Shown here in pieces: positions 14,001-26,121 of a stretch of 64,000 bases of DNA. The notes beneath the pieces were generated by a model. It saw only the letters and a program-made list of their open reading frames with translations. It was not told the DNA's origin and searched no databases. A program made the translations under genes and the position numbers. The stretch comes from Liolophura sinensis (lineage: Eukaryota > Mollusca > Polyplacophora > Chitonida > Chitonidae), in NCBI RefSeq assembly GCF_032854445.1, contig NC_088302.1:9419338-9483337 (forward strand), read 5' to 3'. Position 1 is the first letter of the stretch. Each line of letters begins with the position of its first letter.

Positions 14001-17000
14001 GAAGAAGAAAGGCTATGACTTGGACAAAATGTGGGGCGATATTGATGACGTCATCATCAAGACACTGATTTCAGCCCACTCTATTCTAAAGCACAACTAC
14101 AGGACGTGTTTCCCAAACCATATCAAGGGCAGTGCTTGTTTTGAGATCCTCGGGTTGGATATTATATTGGACAAGAAACTGAAACCCTATGTTTTAGAGG
14201 TGTGTTTGAGTGAGAGTATTCATGTATGAACTGGAAAAAAATTCTTGTGAGGCAATGTCCTTCTAAGACAAGCATTTACTAAGTGTGGCTTTTCCCCTCA
14301 CCAGTGTAGAATGTCCGCTTCGTGAGCGGTAGATCCAGGGTCAATCCTGGGTCAAGTCACACCTAAGACTTTAAAAGAGGAAGTTGTAGCTTCCTCTCTT
14401 GGCATTCAGCATTAAGGGGATAGTGCAACTACTGGTTGACCCATATCAGTATAATGGCTCTGGCGGGGCGGCTTACATGCTTTTGGTAAGGCATCTCATT
14501 GAAACAGCACTAGATAAAAGAGCGATGGAAATCCGTCCTGCAACAAGGAGGCACATTACATGCATTCTAAGGATTCCTTTGTCACTATATGACTGAGAAA
14601 TTGTTAAGTACGACGTTAAACCCCAAGCACTCACTCCTCTCACCAGTGTGATCACTAAGTTCATTCTGGCTTCCTCTCCAGATATATGTGGGAATGTCTG
14701 CTGTGGGTTCCCTCGGGCTCTGACCGGTTTCCTCCCACCATAATGCTGTGTGCTGTTGTATAAGTGAAATTTTCTTATGTCGAAGTGAATTAAATATGAT
14801 TTTAAGGTTTTAACTAAACACCATTGAACACAGCAATTTACTTTATGGGAGCTGATATTTATAGTATGACACGTTCAATCTACCTGTGAGTGGCATTCTG
14901 CATCAGGCATGGACAAAGCTGGTTCTGCATTTGGAAGTGAATTGTGGATTTAAAGTTGGATTGTGGGAAACAGCCAGTTTGACTGCTTGTGCAGCTGCCT
15001 AATGTTGATTTTCTTTTACTGCAAACATAGTAGGGATGTGAGCTCTGAGGTGATAGTAAGCAACATCTCCATGTAGTTTCAGGCTTCCAATACATTCATT
15101 CTAATTACACTCACTCAGTCATTGATAATGAAAATCTGTTACTCATTTATCTTCCACAACTAAATTCACTCAACCTGATCAGACCCCAGGCTTAACTCAT
15201 GTACCAGATTATCACACTCTTGCAGTTAAAATTTAAACTTGTTTTGTGTTCAGGTCAACCATTCTCCGAGCTTTACAACTGATGCAGAATTGGACCGCGA
15301 GATCAAGGGGACCCTGATTTTTGACACTCTGAACCTAGTCAACTTTGGTGCTTGTGAGAGGAGAAAATGTATCGAGGAAGACAAGAGGAGGATCAAGGAG
15401 AGGCTGTTCCAGAGACAGAACAAAAAAGAGTCAAAGTGAGAAAATAAGACAAAGTAGAAAACGCATATATTTGTAGCATATAACTTGAATATGTAGAAAT
15501 TATATTGTATGTTACATTGTATTTGCGGAAATGTATATATGTTTAGATGTAGTTGTATTTCACGCCCACTGCCCTATTTCTTGTAATTTTGAGGACAGAT
15601 ATAAGTAGTGCTGAAAGCAAAGAATAACATTTCTCTCTCAGTTTTTTGGGAAAGTAAAGATATGAATATGTAGGTGACTAGATGTACTAACCATTTGAAA
15701 AAAAGGAAACTAAATATTCCTGCTACAATTACATGTATATTGGTTAAAAAGAGCACACCAGATATCCCAAAAATTTGAAGAATTAGGGTAGCTACATGAA
15801 CATCTTACATAGGATGTTTAGGAAAGCCACATAGCAGTACATTAAATAAGTCAATGTTTGTGGTTAAGTAACTGTACTCCAGATGTCTCACAGCAGGAAC
15901 ATTGGCCTCCTAAAGCTCTTTTATTGTTTTCTGTAATATGTAATAAGTCTCTATATACTTGTAGCTGTGCTAATAAAGGAAAGAAGTGCTCTACAAACTC
16001 TGCAGCTTGTCAGCAGAGCAAGTTGAGTTTTTACAGAAGCTTGGAATTCACTCAAACTGTAGACAGAAAATGTGATGATGCCTGTTGAGTGTACCCCTGT
16101 GTAATTTTTGCTTGATACAGAGAGGAGCTTGAGCAGGCTCAGGCTCAGTTCTTACAGGTCCAGGAGAAGTACGAGAGCACCCACCTGGGCAACTTCAGAA
16201 GGATTTACCCTCTGGGGAATGTGGAAAAATACGAGAAGTTCTTCAACAGTAGTGGCTCCTTGTTCCAGGAGACGGTTGCCTTCAGGGCTAGATCAGAAAT
16301 GGCTAGGTATTAAACCATTTGGTAACAAATTGGTCATTCCAGCTGTCCTCTGATGTCCTCTCAGTTGTGGATGAACTTTTGTAATATATCCAAACACACC
16401 TTTGTGAATCATTTTTTGTTTTTGACCTATGTTATTGCCTTACTGAAGTCAGTGATAAGGACACTTATATATGCAGTTCTGCACAAACACCTTTGAGTAT
16501 AAGAGGAAGTTATCATCCATACAAAAAATTGAGTTCTAAACCTAAATTTTAAAATATGAAACTTACATACTAGAATTTTTAAGAATACCTAAAATAAGTT
16601 AATGTTGTTTTTCCTTAGTCTTTGTTTTGATAAGCTCATGTCTAATATCCTTCATGTATTCATCGTTGACCTTTTAATTTTACTTCATCAGACAACAGCG
16701 AGAGGAGATAACGAGGAAGAAGGAGAAGCTGGATGCTATACTAAAGGGAAAGAGGAGTGGTTTGGCTCGACCTGAGAGTCCTGGCACACGTCGACGGCGC
16801 ATAAAACGTCCCAGCATGCCAGGGCGACATCTTAGCGCTTCCAGATACTCCCATTCAGAGGTGAGTTTAAAAGGCACATCTGGGCACACTGTCATACAGT
16901 GTCAAATTTTCTCAACATTTCTTCCTTCATTATCTGCTTTTTAACCCAAACATTTCTTATTCAAAGAAAAGCACCAGAAATTGCATTTACAACTACAACC

Positions 17001-20000
17001 CTGGCTATGAAGCCAGGATTCGATTCTTTTTAGTTTTCATGTAAAATGTAGTATCTTTTGTGGTGAAATCAGAAGAAAGAGGCTGGAAGTTCAGAGAACA
17101 TTGTAACATTCATAATCTGATGAGCATGCAACATGCATAAATTTCCTGTTTTGTAGTCATTAAAAGCTGCAAAAGACGATACTATCATGCAATATAAAAG
17201 GCTAGACCATTGCCTAAACACAAATGTATAGTGCTGCTCAACACACCAGCTCTACAAACTTTACACTTGTCATTGCTTGGAGATTAATTCAGTGTGTCTT
17301 ATAAATGACTTTCCTGTTCCTTTAATTGCCATCAGGGCCTGATATAAAATAGAAGTTTGGGCACCTGTACTAGGTGTTCTGACGTTCAACTAGTGTGAGG
17401 GAAGAGAGTCTCATCCCTGCTAAAGATAATACTGCACAATATTTTCAAATACCTTCGTAGAGTATGTCAAGAAGAGTTACACACAAAACAGAAAACATTA
17501 ATCTTTTGGATAGATGATTATTAATAAGTTAATCAATTAATTAATCAATTATTAATCAGTGCTGGTTTTGGTGCCTAACCATGTATATTAGATGAAAAAT
17601 CTTAGTAGAACATGTGTTTGATTGAGCCATTAGGCAGATGTAAAGCTTGACAGGCTACATATCAGCAAGATGTGGTCAGTTATGTTGTTGAGGTTTGCTT
17701 GCAATGTTAAGTTTTGTTGTCTGTCAGTATGAGCGTCAGTCAGGTGAGAACATTGACACCCTGCGGCCAGTGGAGATAGTGGAGGAGGAGGAGTTAGAGA
17801 GGATAAGCGGGTTGTTACAGCGGGACAGTCTGGTGCGGGGGCTTGGCATCGTGGAGCACGTGTACCGTCTCCTCCATTCCACACCCGGCACAGTTGGCGT
17901 CACTAAAGCAGACACCAAGGGAATTCTACCACTGGTGAGTGAAACATGTTCACATGTAAGACACTGTGCTCTGAATACACTGCGGTGAGTTTAGAGGAAC
18001 TTGACTTGCTTAATCTGTGAAGTAACTTTAATACTTTTTAGTGATATTTGAGATTTGATGAACAAAATCTGAAACAATGTAAATTTGACAACAATGTCCC
18101 TGTAATCACTTGTTAGCAACTCCATGTTCATTCTATACATTAACCTGGTGGATGTGCATAAAACATATTTAATGTAGTTGTACCTTCTGACACTGTTGTA
18201 CATTTTCATGGCTTTGGCCAACAGTACATCAATCAGTATTTCAGCTTTATGTGGGTATGTCAGTGCTCATAGCAGTGAGCGTGTACATGGCCAGTAGCCT
18301 TGCCACACCCTGTTCAGTATCGTTGTCACCCAGTATACTCAACATCTCTCTGTATGTCATATATGTAAATATGTTGTGGTGGTAAAGCCTGTAGACTTTG
18401 CCTGAAGCATTGTTCATGTGGTGTGATTTGTCGTGTTAACTAGTTGAGTGGGACTAGTCTGATGAAAAGCACTTAGATCAGTAGTTTACACTGATGTTTC
18501 CTTCTGCAAGTTGCTGGGACAAATTGTGTCATGTGAAAACAGCTTATAATTTTCTTTTTAATGTGGATAAATCCTGTTAGTATCATGTATCGTTGGCTGT
18601 TTTCACTTTGGTACTGTATACCTTTTTCTATGTTCACATAATGATGCACCACCTTCCTGTGCTTTATTGTCACATTTACACATAATTTTTATCACTCCTG
18701 TGACATATAAGGAACCAAAAGCCTTGCTTTGCACTTTGGATGGCATGATGTGGTATGATCTGGCCAAGTGAACTAATGGGTTCTGTCAGAAGTTCACAAG
18801 CTTTTGACAAATGATGTTACAGGAATATTTAGATTCCATTGAAATTCCCTACCTTGCCTTTCTTACAGCTGAATCAAGGTATAATTTGATTTATAATATA
18901 ATATTAATTTTTAGCGTTTGCTTTAAAGACATGTTACCATTTTGTTTTTGTACATGTACTTTGAATTTTAGTATAAGTATCAGTGTCCTACAATATAAAC
19001 ATTTTCTCAGGAGCCTGTCACGAATGTGGTGCCTGTGAGTTCAAGCCCAACTCATGTTGGCTTCCTCTCTGGTCATATGTGGGAAGGTTTTCCAGCAACC
19101 TGCGGATAGGTCTTGCAGGTTTCCTCCCACCATAATGCCGGCCAACGTCATATAAGTGAAGTATTCTTGAGTAAGGCATGAAACACTATTCAAAACAATA
19201 AATAAGTAGAAACGTCTGAGTTTTAAGGAGAAATATAAATTACTGGACAATGACTGGATTTCAGCTAGTTTCTGAGTACATGTACTTTGTATTCCCCCAT
19301 GCACACTCCATTGTACTAACTGTCATTAAATGTCCTATCCCCTTCTCTCTCCTTCAATTTTTCACTGCTCTTGCGTCCTCGGCTCTTCTGCTGCACAGTC
19401 CGTAGACCAATGGTCAAACACAGCACACGAGTTCTACCCCTCCAGCCATCAGGTTGCACTGCGGCCCAAAGACAAACATTACTACCAAAAACTGCTTGAC
19501 AAATATTACGGACAGAATAGCATGGTGATCAGTGATCGGTACCTGCCTAACCATCAACACTCAAGTCGTATGAATAACTTTGTACCGGATAGTAGAGATG
19601 ATATTGTGAAGCGGTACCCTCTGCTTAAGCTTTCCCGCAGTGCGGCTGATTCCAGGGTAGTGTCTTTCACCTCTACGCAAGACGATAGTTCCAAGCGAAA
19701 TACTGCATTCATTGAGGAGAATGCAGAGGTGGAGGTTGGTATAGGGTTGACTGACGTGATACTGGAAATCACATGCTTTAGTTCAGACATGCATGTTTTG
19801 CTGCTTGTTTTTCAAGTTTTGTCGCTTAATCAGTTCGCTAATTGCCTGGTTTTACAGCTTGGTTGATGCCAACTTACCTATTTTCCTTTTTATTTTTTGC
19901 TTATGATTAAGTATCATTTCTTTACCCTGCATGCTTTGGGACCTCTAACACGTCTTACCACTGTCAGAAATTCATACCTTTTGACTGTATAACAAATCAG

Positions 20001-23000
20001 ATTCCACCCTATAAAAATTGGATGTTTAGTATGCTTAACCTTTTTGATAGGTGTGAAATTTCTATAAATGGATACATGTATGTCTATTTACTAATCTGTA
20101 TGCCGAGACATTTTCTCTTCCTGTGTGGCTATGTACTCCACACTATCACATGGTGTGTTTAAGTTTGCCGTTTGATTGTAATACAGACCTTTGCTTCTCT
20201 GGTGATAAAATCGCTGTAACATGTAGTGTTCAGAATTACAGTATTAAACAGTGACCGGCTGTCTGTTGTAGATTACAATAAAGTTTGTTGAAATAACATA
20301 GGCCAGCTGTTGATTTTGTTGACTTACAACCTTTGATGAATGTATTGACTGACTAACCAAAATTTTTTTACTCTTCCTTTTTCTCCACTTTTTTCTTTGT
20401 TAAACAATGAACTGCTAGAAATACTTTAAATTTGGCAGTCCATATACTGTGATACAGAACGTCTCATGAATATGGGAACATAAACAAGTATAGTAAGTCA
20501 ATTAGGGATCAGATGTGTGAAACAGGAGCAGACATATTAATTTACTGATGACTTCAGGTCAAATCTTCAAGCTGTCAGGGGAATCTGATCTATTGCTTTC
20601 ATAAAACTTATTTATTGATTGTAATTAAGTGTTGTTTACAGTGATGCAGCTGTTGTCATGTGTGTTTGTTTGCAGGCCACATTGCCTAATATTGTGATTA
20701 ACCCTTTTTCAGGCTGACGATCTTAACCACAGCAGCAACTATATCAGTTTTAACGAGAACAGTATATACCACCCCACGCACATCCCCCTGTACACTTCAC
20801 TGCCCCAGCACGCTTTCCCCAGCCAGATCTCCTACTCTACACTGCAGCCCATGCCAACCACGTCTAACCCGTCTTCCCACTCACGCCTCAGCTCCTACAC
20901 TCAAGCTCATGTATCTCTGTCTGCCCAGCCTAATCACCAGATGAACCAATGGCAGAAGTCCAAGCCCCACAACCTGACCACCACGTCTGACAGAACCTCC
21001 AGCATGTTCCAGGTCAGTATGCCCATTTATAATGGCATTTAGTCACGTAAAACCTCATACTATACGCCGCATTACCTGGTGTCCAGTAGACTGTTCTGTA
21101 ATGGAACCGCCAAAAAAGTTCTGAGTTGAACAACAAGTGTCCATTTTTTGCCAGTACTCTGATTGGCCTTCCACAACTTGAATTGTGCTAAGGCGTCTTC
21201 TTGCCTTCACATGGAACCAATTTCACATCCATATGATTGGTGTGGTACAAGAACATTTTGTTAGCCAGTCATACAGAGGAGAACCAGCTAAGATTCACAG
21301 GCATCATCTCACATGTATGTTGTTGTGTTCAGGACTTCTTAATGGCTCTCCTGGATGCCATACTGATAATGCTAAGCAAGTGAAGATTTTACAAGGCTAC
21401 ATTGCATTCCCCTCCAAATGGACATGAGACCTGGAGGACACTGATGTTTCATTCCAGTGGCAAGGCTTTCTTATAAATGGTTTGCGAGATATTAACCAAA
21501 TATTAACCACAAGTAACAGGTGTTAAAATCAACATTTCAGTTTTGTTGTCTTTTGACCTACTTTCATTAAGAATTTCATGCGGATGTCAAGAGCCAAATT
21601 ATCATTACAAGTTTTGATTTGTTATTTTAATAGTTCTTAAGTCAAAAACAGTACTTGTCACTGGCCTGGTATGGAGTTCAATGGAGATCACTTGCCAGTG
21701 ACCAATATATAAGCTTGCTGTATCATGTGTGTGGGTAAAAATCTATGTATCGCATGAAGACAAGTTTATCAGTTATGTACCAAAGGCACTAGAATTTCCT
21801 CCACCTTAAGAATAACTACCATCAGATTAATCAGATGACAACAGCATTAAACACCAATCAAAAAAAGTAAAAATAAATTTGATTGTCAGTAATATTTGTC
21901 CCATTAACATTCGCTCAGCAGAGGACAAGATACACACGAAAACCACTTGGCTCCACCAGAGGAATGTCAACTACAGCTGTGCCAGAAAGTGAATACCGTC
22001 ACCTGTCCCATCTGCTGGAGACAGAGGCAGAGCGCAGTCGGCTTGCAGCCCGTACAGAAGTTACTGACAGGTGGTCTGATGGAATCCTACCTCCACACAA
22101 AAGAGTGTTAAGTGCAAATGCCCAGAGTAAGCCCAATCCTGAACCAGGTAATTTATAGTACATTTGTTACAGGGTAACAGATTTTGAATTGGAGTTACCA
22201 GTGTCTCCTTTTTTAACACACATGCAAAAAAAAGTTTATTGTTAATATATATAATTTTGTGATGTTCATGTACATACAACATGGGTCGTTAACAATATCC
22301 TGTATTGTCTGCTGTTTTTGTTGCAAACCTTCGTACCTTGCAAACAGTAAGGTTTACAGAACCACAACTTGTGGTGCAGCATATAATAGGAAATAATTAT
22401 ACAACAGTTTAGTTTGCTTGTCCAAAAACATTTTTATTGGTATGGTGAGGACAGGTATGTCACTGGCTTTATAGGATACCCCGTTTGTTTCATGACTAAT
22501 GCACTGATTCTTCATTTATTTATTTGATTGGTGTTTTTATGTTGTACTCAAGAATATTTCACTTTATATGACGACTGCCAGCATTACGGTGGGAGGAAAC
22601 CAGGCAGAGCCCGGGGGAAACCCACGACCATCCGCAGGTTGCTGGCAGGATGCACTGATTAAGCTCCAAAGTTCAGTGCATTTCATGTCAAGCTAGCCTT
22701 GATCTTTAATTGTACCTACATAACATGTAGACAGGTTGGCATACAGCTTCATGTACACTTGACACATATTTGATTTCCATGCAAGATGTGAATGGTATAT
22801 CTGCCCTTATGTGATTCATCTTTATGAATAGTTAATATTTTTTACTTTTGAGACTGAAGAGTTATCTCGTCTCAGTCCATCAGTCTGTCTCCCTTGACGT
22901 GGGGGGGTTGAAATTCAGGTCTTGCTGCATTAAATCAGGAGGTGTGACATGAACTTGGTAAAGGGACCTATAGTGGTGTATTTTTTCTGGGCACTATTAC

Positions 23001-23297
23001 ACCTGACTGTAATCATACAAACATAAAAATTCTTCATTTTGGCATAAAAATGAACAATATTTGTTTCCAGGGATGCCTGGTCTCTCTGTGGTGTCTGGCC
23101 CAGCACCTGTGGTTCAGCGACCAGAGTTGTCTTCCCCTAACAGTGGCAGCAACCAGCTATCCAGTCGTGTGAATAATTACGAGAACAACAACAACCAGCA
23201 GCGTTCAACCAAATCTCAGCGGATAAGAGGTGCCTCAAATAACATTAGACTGAAACAACTGGAACTGCGAGAAAATCACGCACTGGTGTTGAGCTGA
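5019..23297 (+). CDS. TTLL13: Tubulin polyglutamylase, TTLL13/TTLL6 type (17 coding exons)
   Basis: Adds glutamate side chains to tubulin tails on ciliary and neuronal microtubules (family knowledge). Coding exons: 5019-5274, 5851-5977, 6702-6742, 7563-7681, 8906-9036, 11665-11821, 12188-12331, 12655-12740, 13974-14199, 15254-15435, 16121-16306, 16692-16860, 17728-17934, 19399-19734, 20713-21012, 21919-22147, 23071-23297. All junctions are GT/AG and phases close to give 1040 aa. Residues 1-128 are acidic, then Lys-rich (a run before NCKYDV). The TTL/ATP-grasp catalytic domain spans about 130-470: KPESGCQGKGI (244-254), DLRIYVLV (287-294), HLTNYAINK (331-339) and EVNHSPSF (429-436), whose E and N are the expected Mg-ATP ligands. 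After it come the basic microtubule-binding region and a conserved EIVEEEELERI segment that resembles vertebrate TTLL13 more than TTLL6. The Ser/Asn/Gln-rich C-terminal 370 residues are probably disordered. The assignment within the TTLL6/13 pair is from memory. Confidence 0.93.
6878..7150 (+). mobile_element. SINE type 1, full length with tRNA-like head
   Basis: Within a TTLL13 intron. The head carries a pol III A-box-like GTGGCTCAGTTGGTTAGCGC and a B-box-like GTTCAAGTCC about 55 bases later. The body and A-rich AAATAAATAAA tail follow. This is the clearest full-length copy. The head reads like a degenerate tRNA, but it is a SINE promoter and not a tRNA gene. Confidence 0.85.
8410..8690 (+). 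mobile_element. SINE type 1, near full length
   Basis: Same family as 6878-7150: a degraded A-box-like head ('GGCTCATTCGGTTAGC'), B-box 'GAGTTCAAGTCC', the CCACCATAATGCTGG core and an AAATAAATGAATAAA tail. Intronic in TTLL13. Confidence 0.8.
10363..10505 (-). mobile_element. SINE type 1, minus-strand fragment
   Basis: Reverse complement of the SINE 3' body: it starts with ATTTATTTATTTGATTGG and contains CCACCATTATGGTGGGAGG. A short plus-strand piece of the same family lies just upstream (about 10305-10350), so two copies sit head to head. Confidence 0.75.
10680..10862 (+). mobile_element. SINE type 1, degraded copy
   Basis: Contains a tRNA-like head (GTGGTTAGCCTGCAAGCATA), the 'CAACCTGTGGATGGTCATGGG' region in diverged form and the 'TATTCTTGAG' block. 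Intronic in TTLL13. The remaining intron to 11664 has no coding signal. Confidence 0.65.
13176..13581. mobile_element. Long inverted-repeat (MITE-like) element in a TTLL13 intron
   Basis: Two arms face each other. 'GCGTAAATATACTTTCATT' near 13180 is matched in reverse complement near 13555-13573, and 'GGTGGGCTTTATG' near 13268 in reverse complement near 13484-13498. The roughly 400-bp unit has no reading frame of note. A non-autonomous DNA transposon or foldback element is the simplest reading. Confidence 0.65.
14300..14632 (+). mobile_element. SINE type 2 ('GACGTTAAACCCCAAGCAC' tail)
   Basis: A second SINE family, also present at 49770-50050 with close identity. Shared blocks include AGTCACACCTAAGACTTTAA, CAACTACTGGTTGACCC, 'ACATGCATTCTAAGGATTCC' and the AAACCCCAAGCACTC tail. 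It lies in a TTLL13 intron, directly before a type 1 fragment. Confidence 0.75.
14633..14795 (+). mobile_element. SINE type 1 fragment
   Basis: Begins at 'CTCTCACCAGTGTGATC' and runs through CCACCATAATGCTG to 'AAATTTTCTTATG'. It abuts the tail of the type 2 copy, so one may have inserted at the A-rich end of the other. Confidence 0.65.
15640..15795. repeat. Dispersed repeat shared with the COPE intron
   Basis: Matches 53900-54052 on the same strand with moderate divergence (shared blocks: AAAGTAAAGATATGA, AAACTA/CCATATTCCTGCTA, AATTACATGTATATTGG). Its family is unknown to me. Confidence 0.6.
19010..19200 (+). mobile_element. SINE type 1 copy
   Basis: Starts at 'AGGAGCCTGTCACGAATG', carries B-box 'GAGTTCAAGCCC' and ends at 'AAACACTATTCAAAACAATAA'. 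Intronic in TTLL13 between the exons ending 17934 and starting 19399. Confidence 0.75.
22515..22650 (-). mobile_element. SINE type 1, minus-strand copy
   Basis: Starts with TTATTTATTTGATTGGTGTT and runs through the reverse complement of the core (TACGGTGGGAGGAAACC) to 'CCGCAGGTTGCTGGCAGG'. Intronic in TTLL13. Confidence 0.75.
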
Positions 23298-24800
23298 TTT
23301 CCGTCCAAGCCGTAGTCAGGTTGCATTTTTGTGATAATATTACTCAGCCAGTGGTTGTGAATTGTGAGAATTAATACCCAGTCTGCTTCAACACACTGAA
23401 GCACCTAGTTAGTGGCATTCCATGATTATACTGTGATATACTCAGGTCTTTGAAATATATCAACGTTGCCTGTGATGTTCCTGAAGTTGCTGTACCAAGT
23501 ATTATCTTATTGCTTGTGACAGTGAAAGGTGTGTGTTATATTGTATTGCTAGGTTATTTTACACCAAGGTTTCAATCCTTAGAAAGTTCTAAAACTATGA
23601 ATGTGATGGTTTATGAGCACCATTCGGGAATAGATTCAAATTGCTACGTTGTGGCTGCGAGGAAAGACCAGTACTAAGTTCAGGAGAACACTGGTACACA
23701 TTTGCTAGCAGTTTGCTGCTCAAACTGGATTCCCAGTGCCAGCAAACAAGTGATTCCCAGCACCATTGGACACTTGACTGCCAGCACCAATAGACACCTG
23801 TCTAGATACATTATTGTCAGCACCAGTGGACACTTGATTGTATGCACCAGTAAACTCCCAGTTGCCAGCACCCGTGGACATGTGATTTCCAGCTCCAGTC
23901 AATACCTGATGGCAGTCACTCTGACATAGATACCTGATTGCAAGCATAAGCAGACATTAGATTTTGTATGTAGAATCAATGTGGACACTTGACTGCAGAC
24001 ACCACAGAGCACATTTTGAGATTACAAATGGACACCAGTTTGCAAGCACTGACCCATCTCATGGTTTTAGGCATTTCAGACAACACAGTCATACCTCTCA
24101 TAGCATGAACTACAGTACTAAATTTGAATTGCAGTGGCTTAATCTGTGCTATAAAGGCTTTCCATATTATCAGTACCAATGGCAAATCCTGGATGAGTGT
24201 TGAAAGGCTGGTCAGAGTTCAGTTTAAAGGATGAACAAACATGCATAAAACCTGCATTTTAAGCGGCACTACCGATGGTGCTAATACTCCAGCATTTTTA
24301 CAGAATATAAAGAATTTCTCTCTATCATAAACTTACTCCTGGAAAGTCCCCTTTCTACAGTAGTGCTCCCTTACAATTTCTGTTATCAGAGCTCCCTACA
24401 TGTCAGAAAGAAACTTCTCTTAATTCTGTATGTTTGAATTAAAGAAACATGATGCCACCTTAAAATACTGAACATTACAGTAAACAAGTAGGTAATATTT
24501 CATGACAAAAAGGATTTTGTAATCTACATATGCTTATTTCACTTCACTGAGAATCATGCAATATCCCAATGCTCTTCAGTTAGCATCTTGATAGCAGCAT
24601 CTGTCAGTTTATACACACATGGTAAATTTTTACATTGAAAAAATGTAACTGGTAGAAGAAATAAATGTCCATGTATATGTATGGTTGTATGTTTGTTATA
24701 ACATATATATTGATGCTCTTAGTTACATGTTGATACATGTATTGTTACATAAGTTATTGTGGAGATGTAAGTTGTGATATAGTTTTGTGAATTAAACATT
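23298..24800 (+). other. TTLL13 3' UTR with a minisatellite
   Basis: Follows the TGA at 23295-23297. About 23700-23960 is a diverged tandem array of 26-30-bp units built on 'GCACCAGTGGACACTTGATT'. Candidate poly(A) signals are AATAAA at 24660 and ATTAAA near 24790. The sequence from 24800 to 25575 is AT-rich with nothing recognisable. Confidence 0.55.
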
Positions 24801-25574
24801 ACCTGTACAGTTTGTTGGAGTTCACCTGTAAATTGGAATCTTTGTTGCTGTATTTGTGTTACCTGTGTATTTTATGATCAGGTTCATCACCATTACTTAG
24901 CAAACCTTTGTAATTTTGTGTCCTTGTCTTATTGTTCATTGCAAATTTTCAAATTCATTACTATTGTCTGTGATTCATTGATGGCCAAAATATTGATGTG
25001 ATATTTTTTTTTATTTTGTAAGTAGTGTTAATATTTTTATTTCAAGGCTTACCTTACGTCTACCTGCTTTGCCCATTCCAGCTAACAGTATTTTCTTCTA
25101 ATACCAGCATTACACATAGTGCTGTCAAGGAGTATTATACAACAAAGATTATTCTACATGTATAACTAAGAATGAAAATATTTGACTTTGGGAACTCTTT
25201 AAGAAAATCAATCATAGTGATTATATCCTGTTTGCATAAATATTAAATCAGAACTTATCTGACTTTTGGAATGAAACATCAGAGCTGTTCTTGTTTCATC
25301 ACATAAAGGTACATGTACTTATCAAACAGGAACATGTATCCAGTCATATTTTTCAGTATTGCCCCTAAAATGCTGCTTTTTATGATCTGTGATCCACACT
25401 TGACATTTTTAATTGTATTCTGTGATAAACACTGAGAGTTTACATATTAATGGTAAAAATACTGTACATCGTAGAACCAATAATTGGAACACAAATTGTC
25501 TATTTTTGTAACCATTGATAAATAAGACTTTATTTATGAAATATATCATTGTGTGTGTTTTGCATTTATTTATC

Positions 25575-25845
25575 ATCAAACCCAGGTCAGGTGATACCAA
25601 AGACTTTAAAAATGGTACTGGCTGCTGCCTCGCTTGATACTCAGCACTGATAGGTTAGAGCAAAGAAACATGACTGTTTGGCGCCTTGTCAGTATAATGT
25701 GACTGGGAAGGGTGTCATGTCTGGTGTCTTCGGCATGATACTTTGACGGTATAGACTGGCCCTGCCACAAGAACATAAATTATATGTACACACATCTAAA
25801 AGTACCATGTTAAACCCCAAGCATACATACATACATACATTTATC
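25575..25845 (+). mobile_element. SINE type 3 copy
   Basis: Shares with 54215-54480 the blocks 'ATACCAAAGACTTTAA', 'GGTGTCATGTCTGGTGTCTTC' and a tail near 'CCAAGCATACATACATAC'. It is related to type 2 at the tail (AAACCCCAAGCA). The final (CATA)n run looks like a microsatellite grown from the tail. Confidence 0.65.
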
Positions 25846-26121
25846 TCTCCCATATAGCATGATTTGATAAAGAGGCATACTTCACGGTATAGCTTCAAGT
25901 TTTTATATGGTAGCGAAAGCAGCACAGGGACAGTTTTTATATGATGAAAGACCAATGAGGAAGTAAATTGCGTTCATACAAACCATGGTGTCACTTTTAT
26001 ATACCTCATGCTATATTTGTACAGATAGCTAATAAAGAGCAGATTGTGCAACTTCGCTTTGGATAGATTTGTCTAACAGTTTAACCATTTCTTGTTCAAG
26101 TAAGGTCTTCCACATCGAGTG

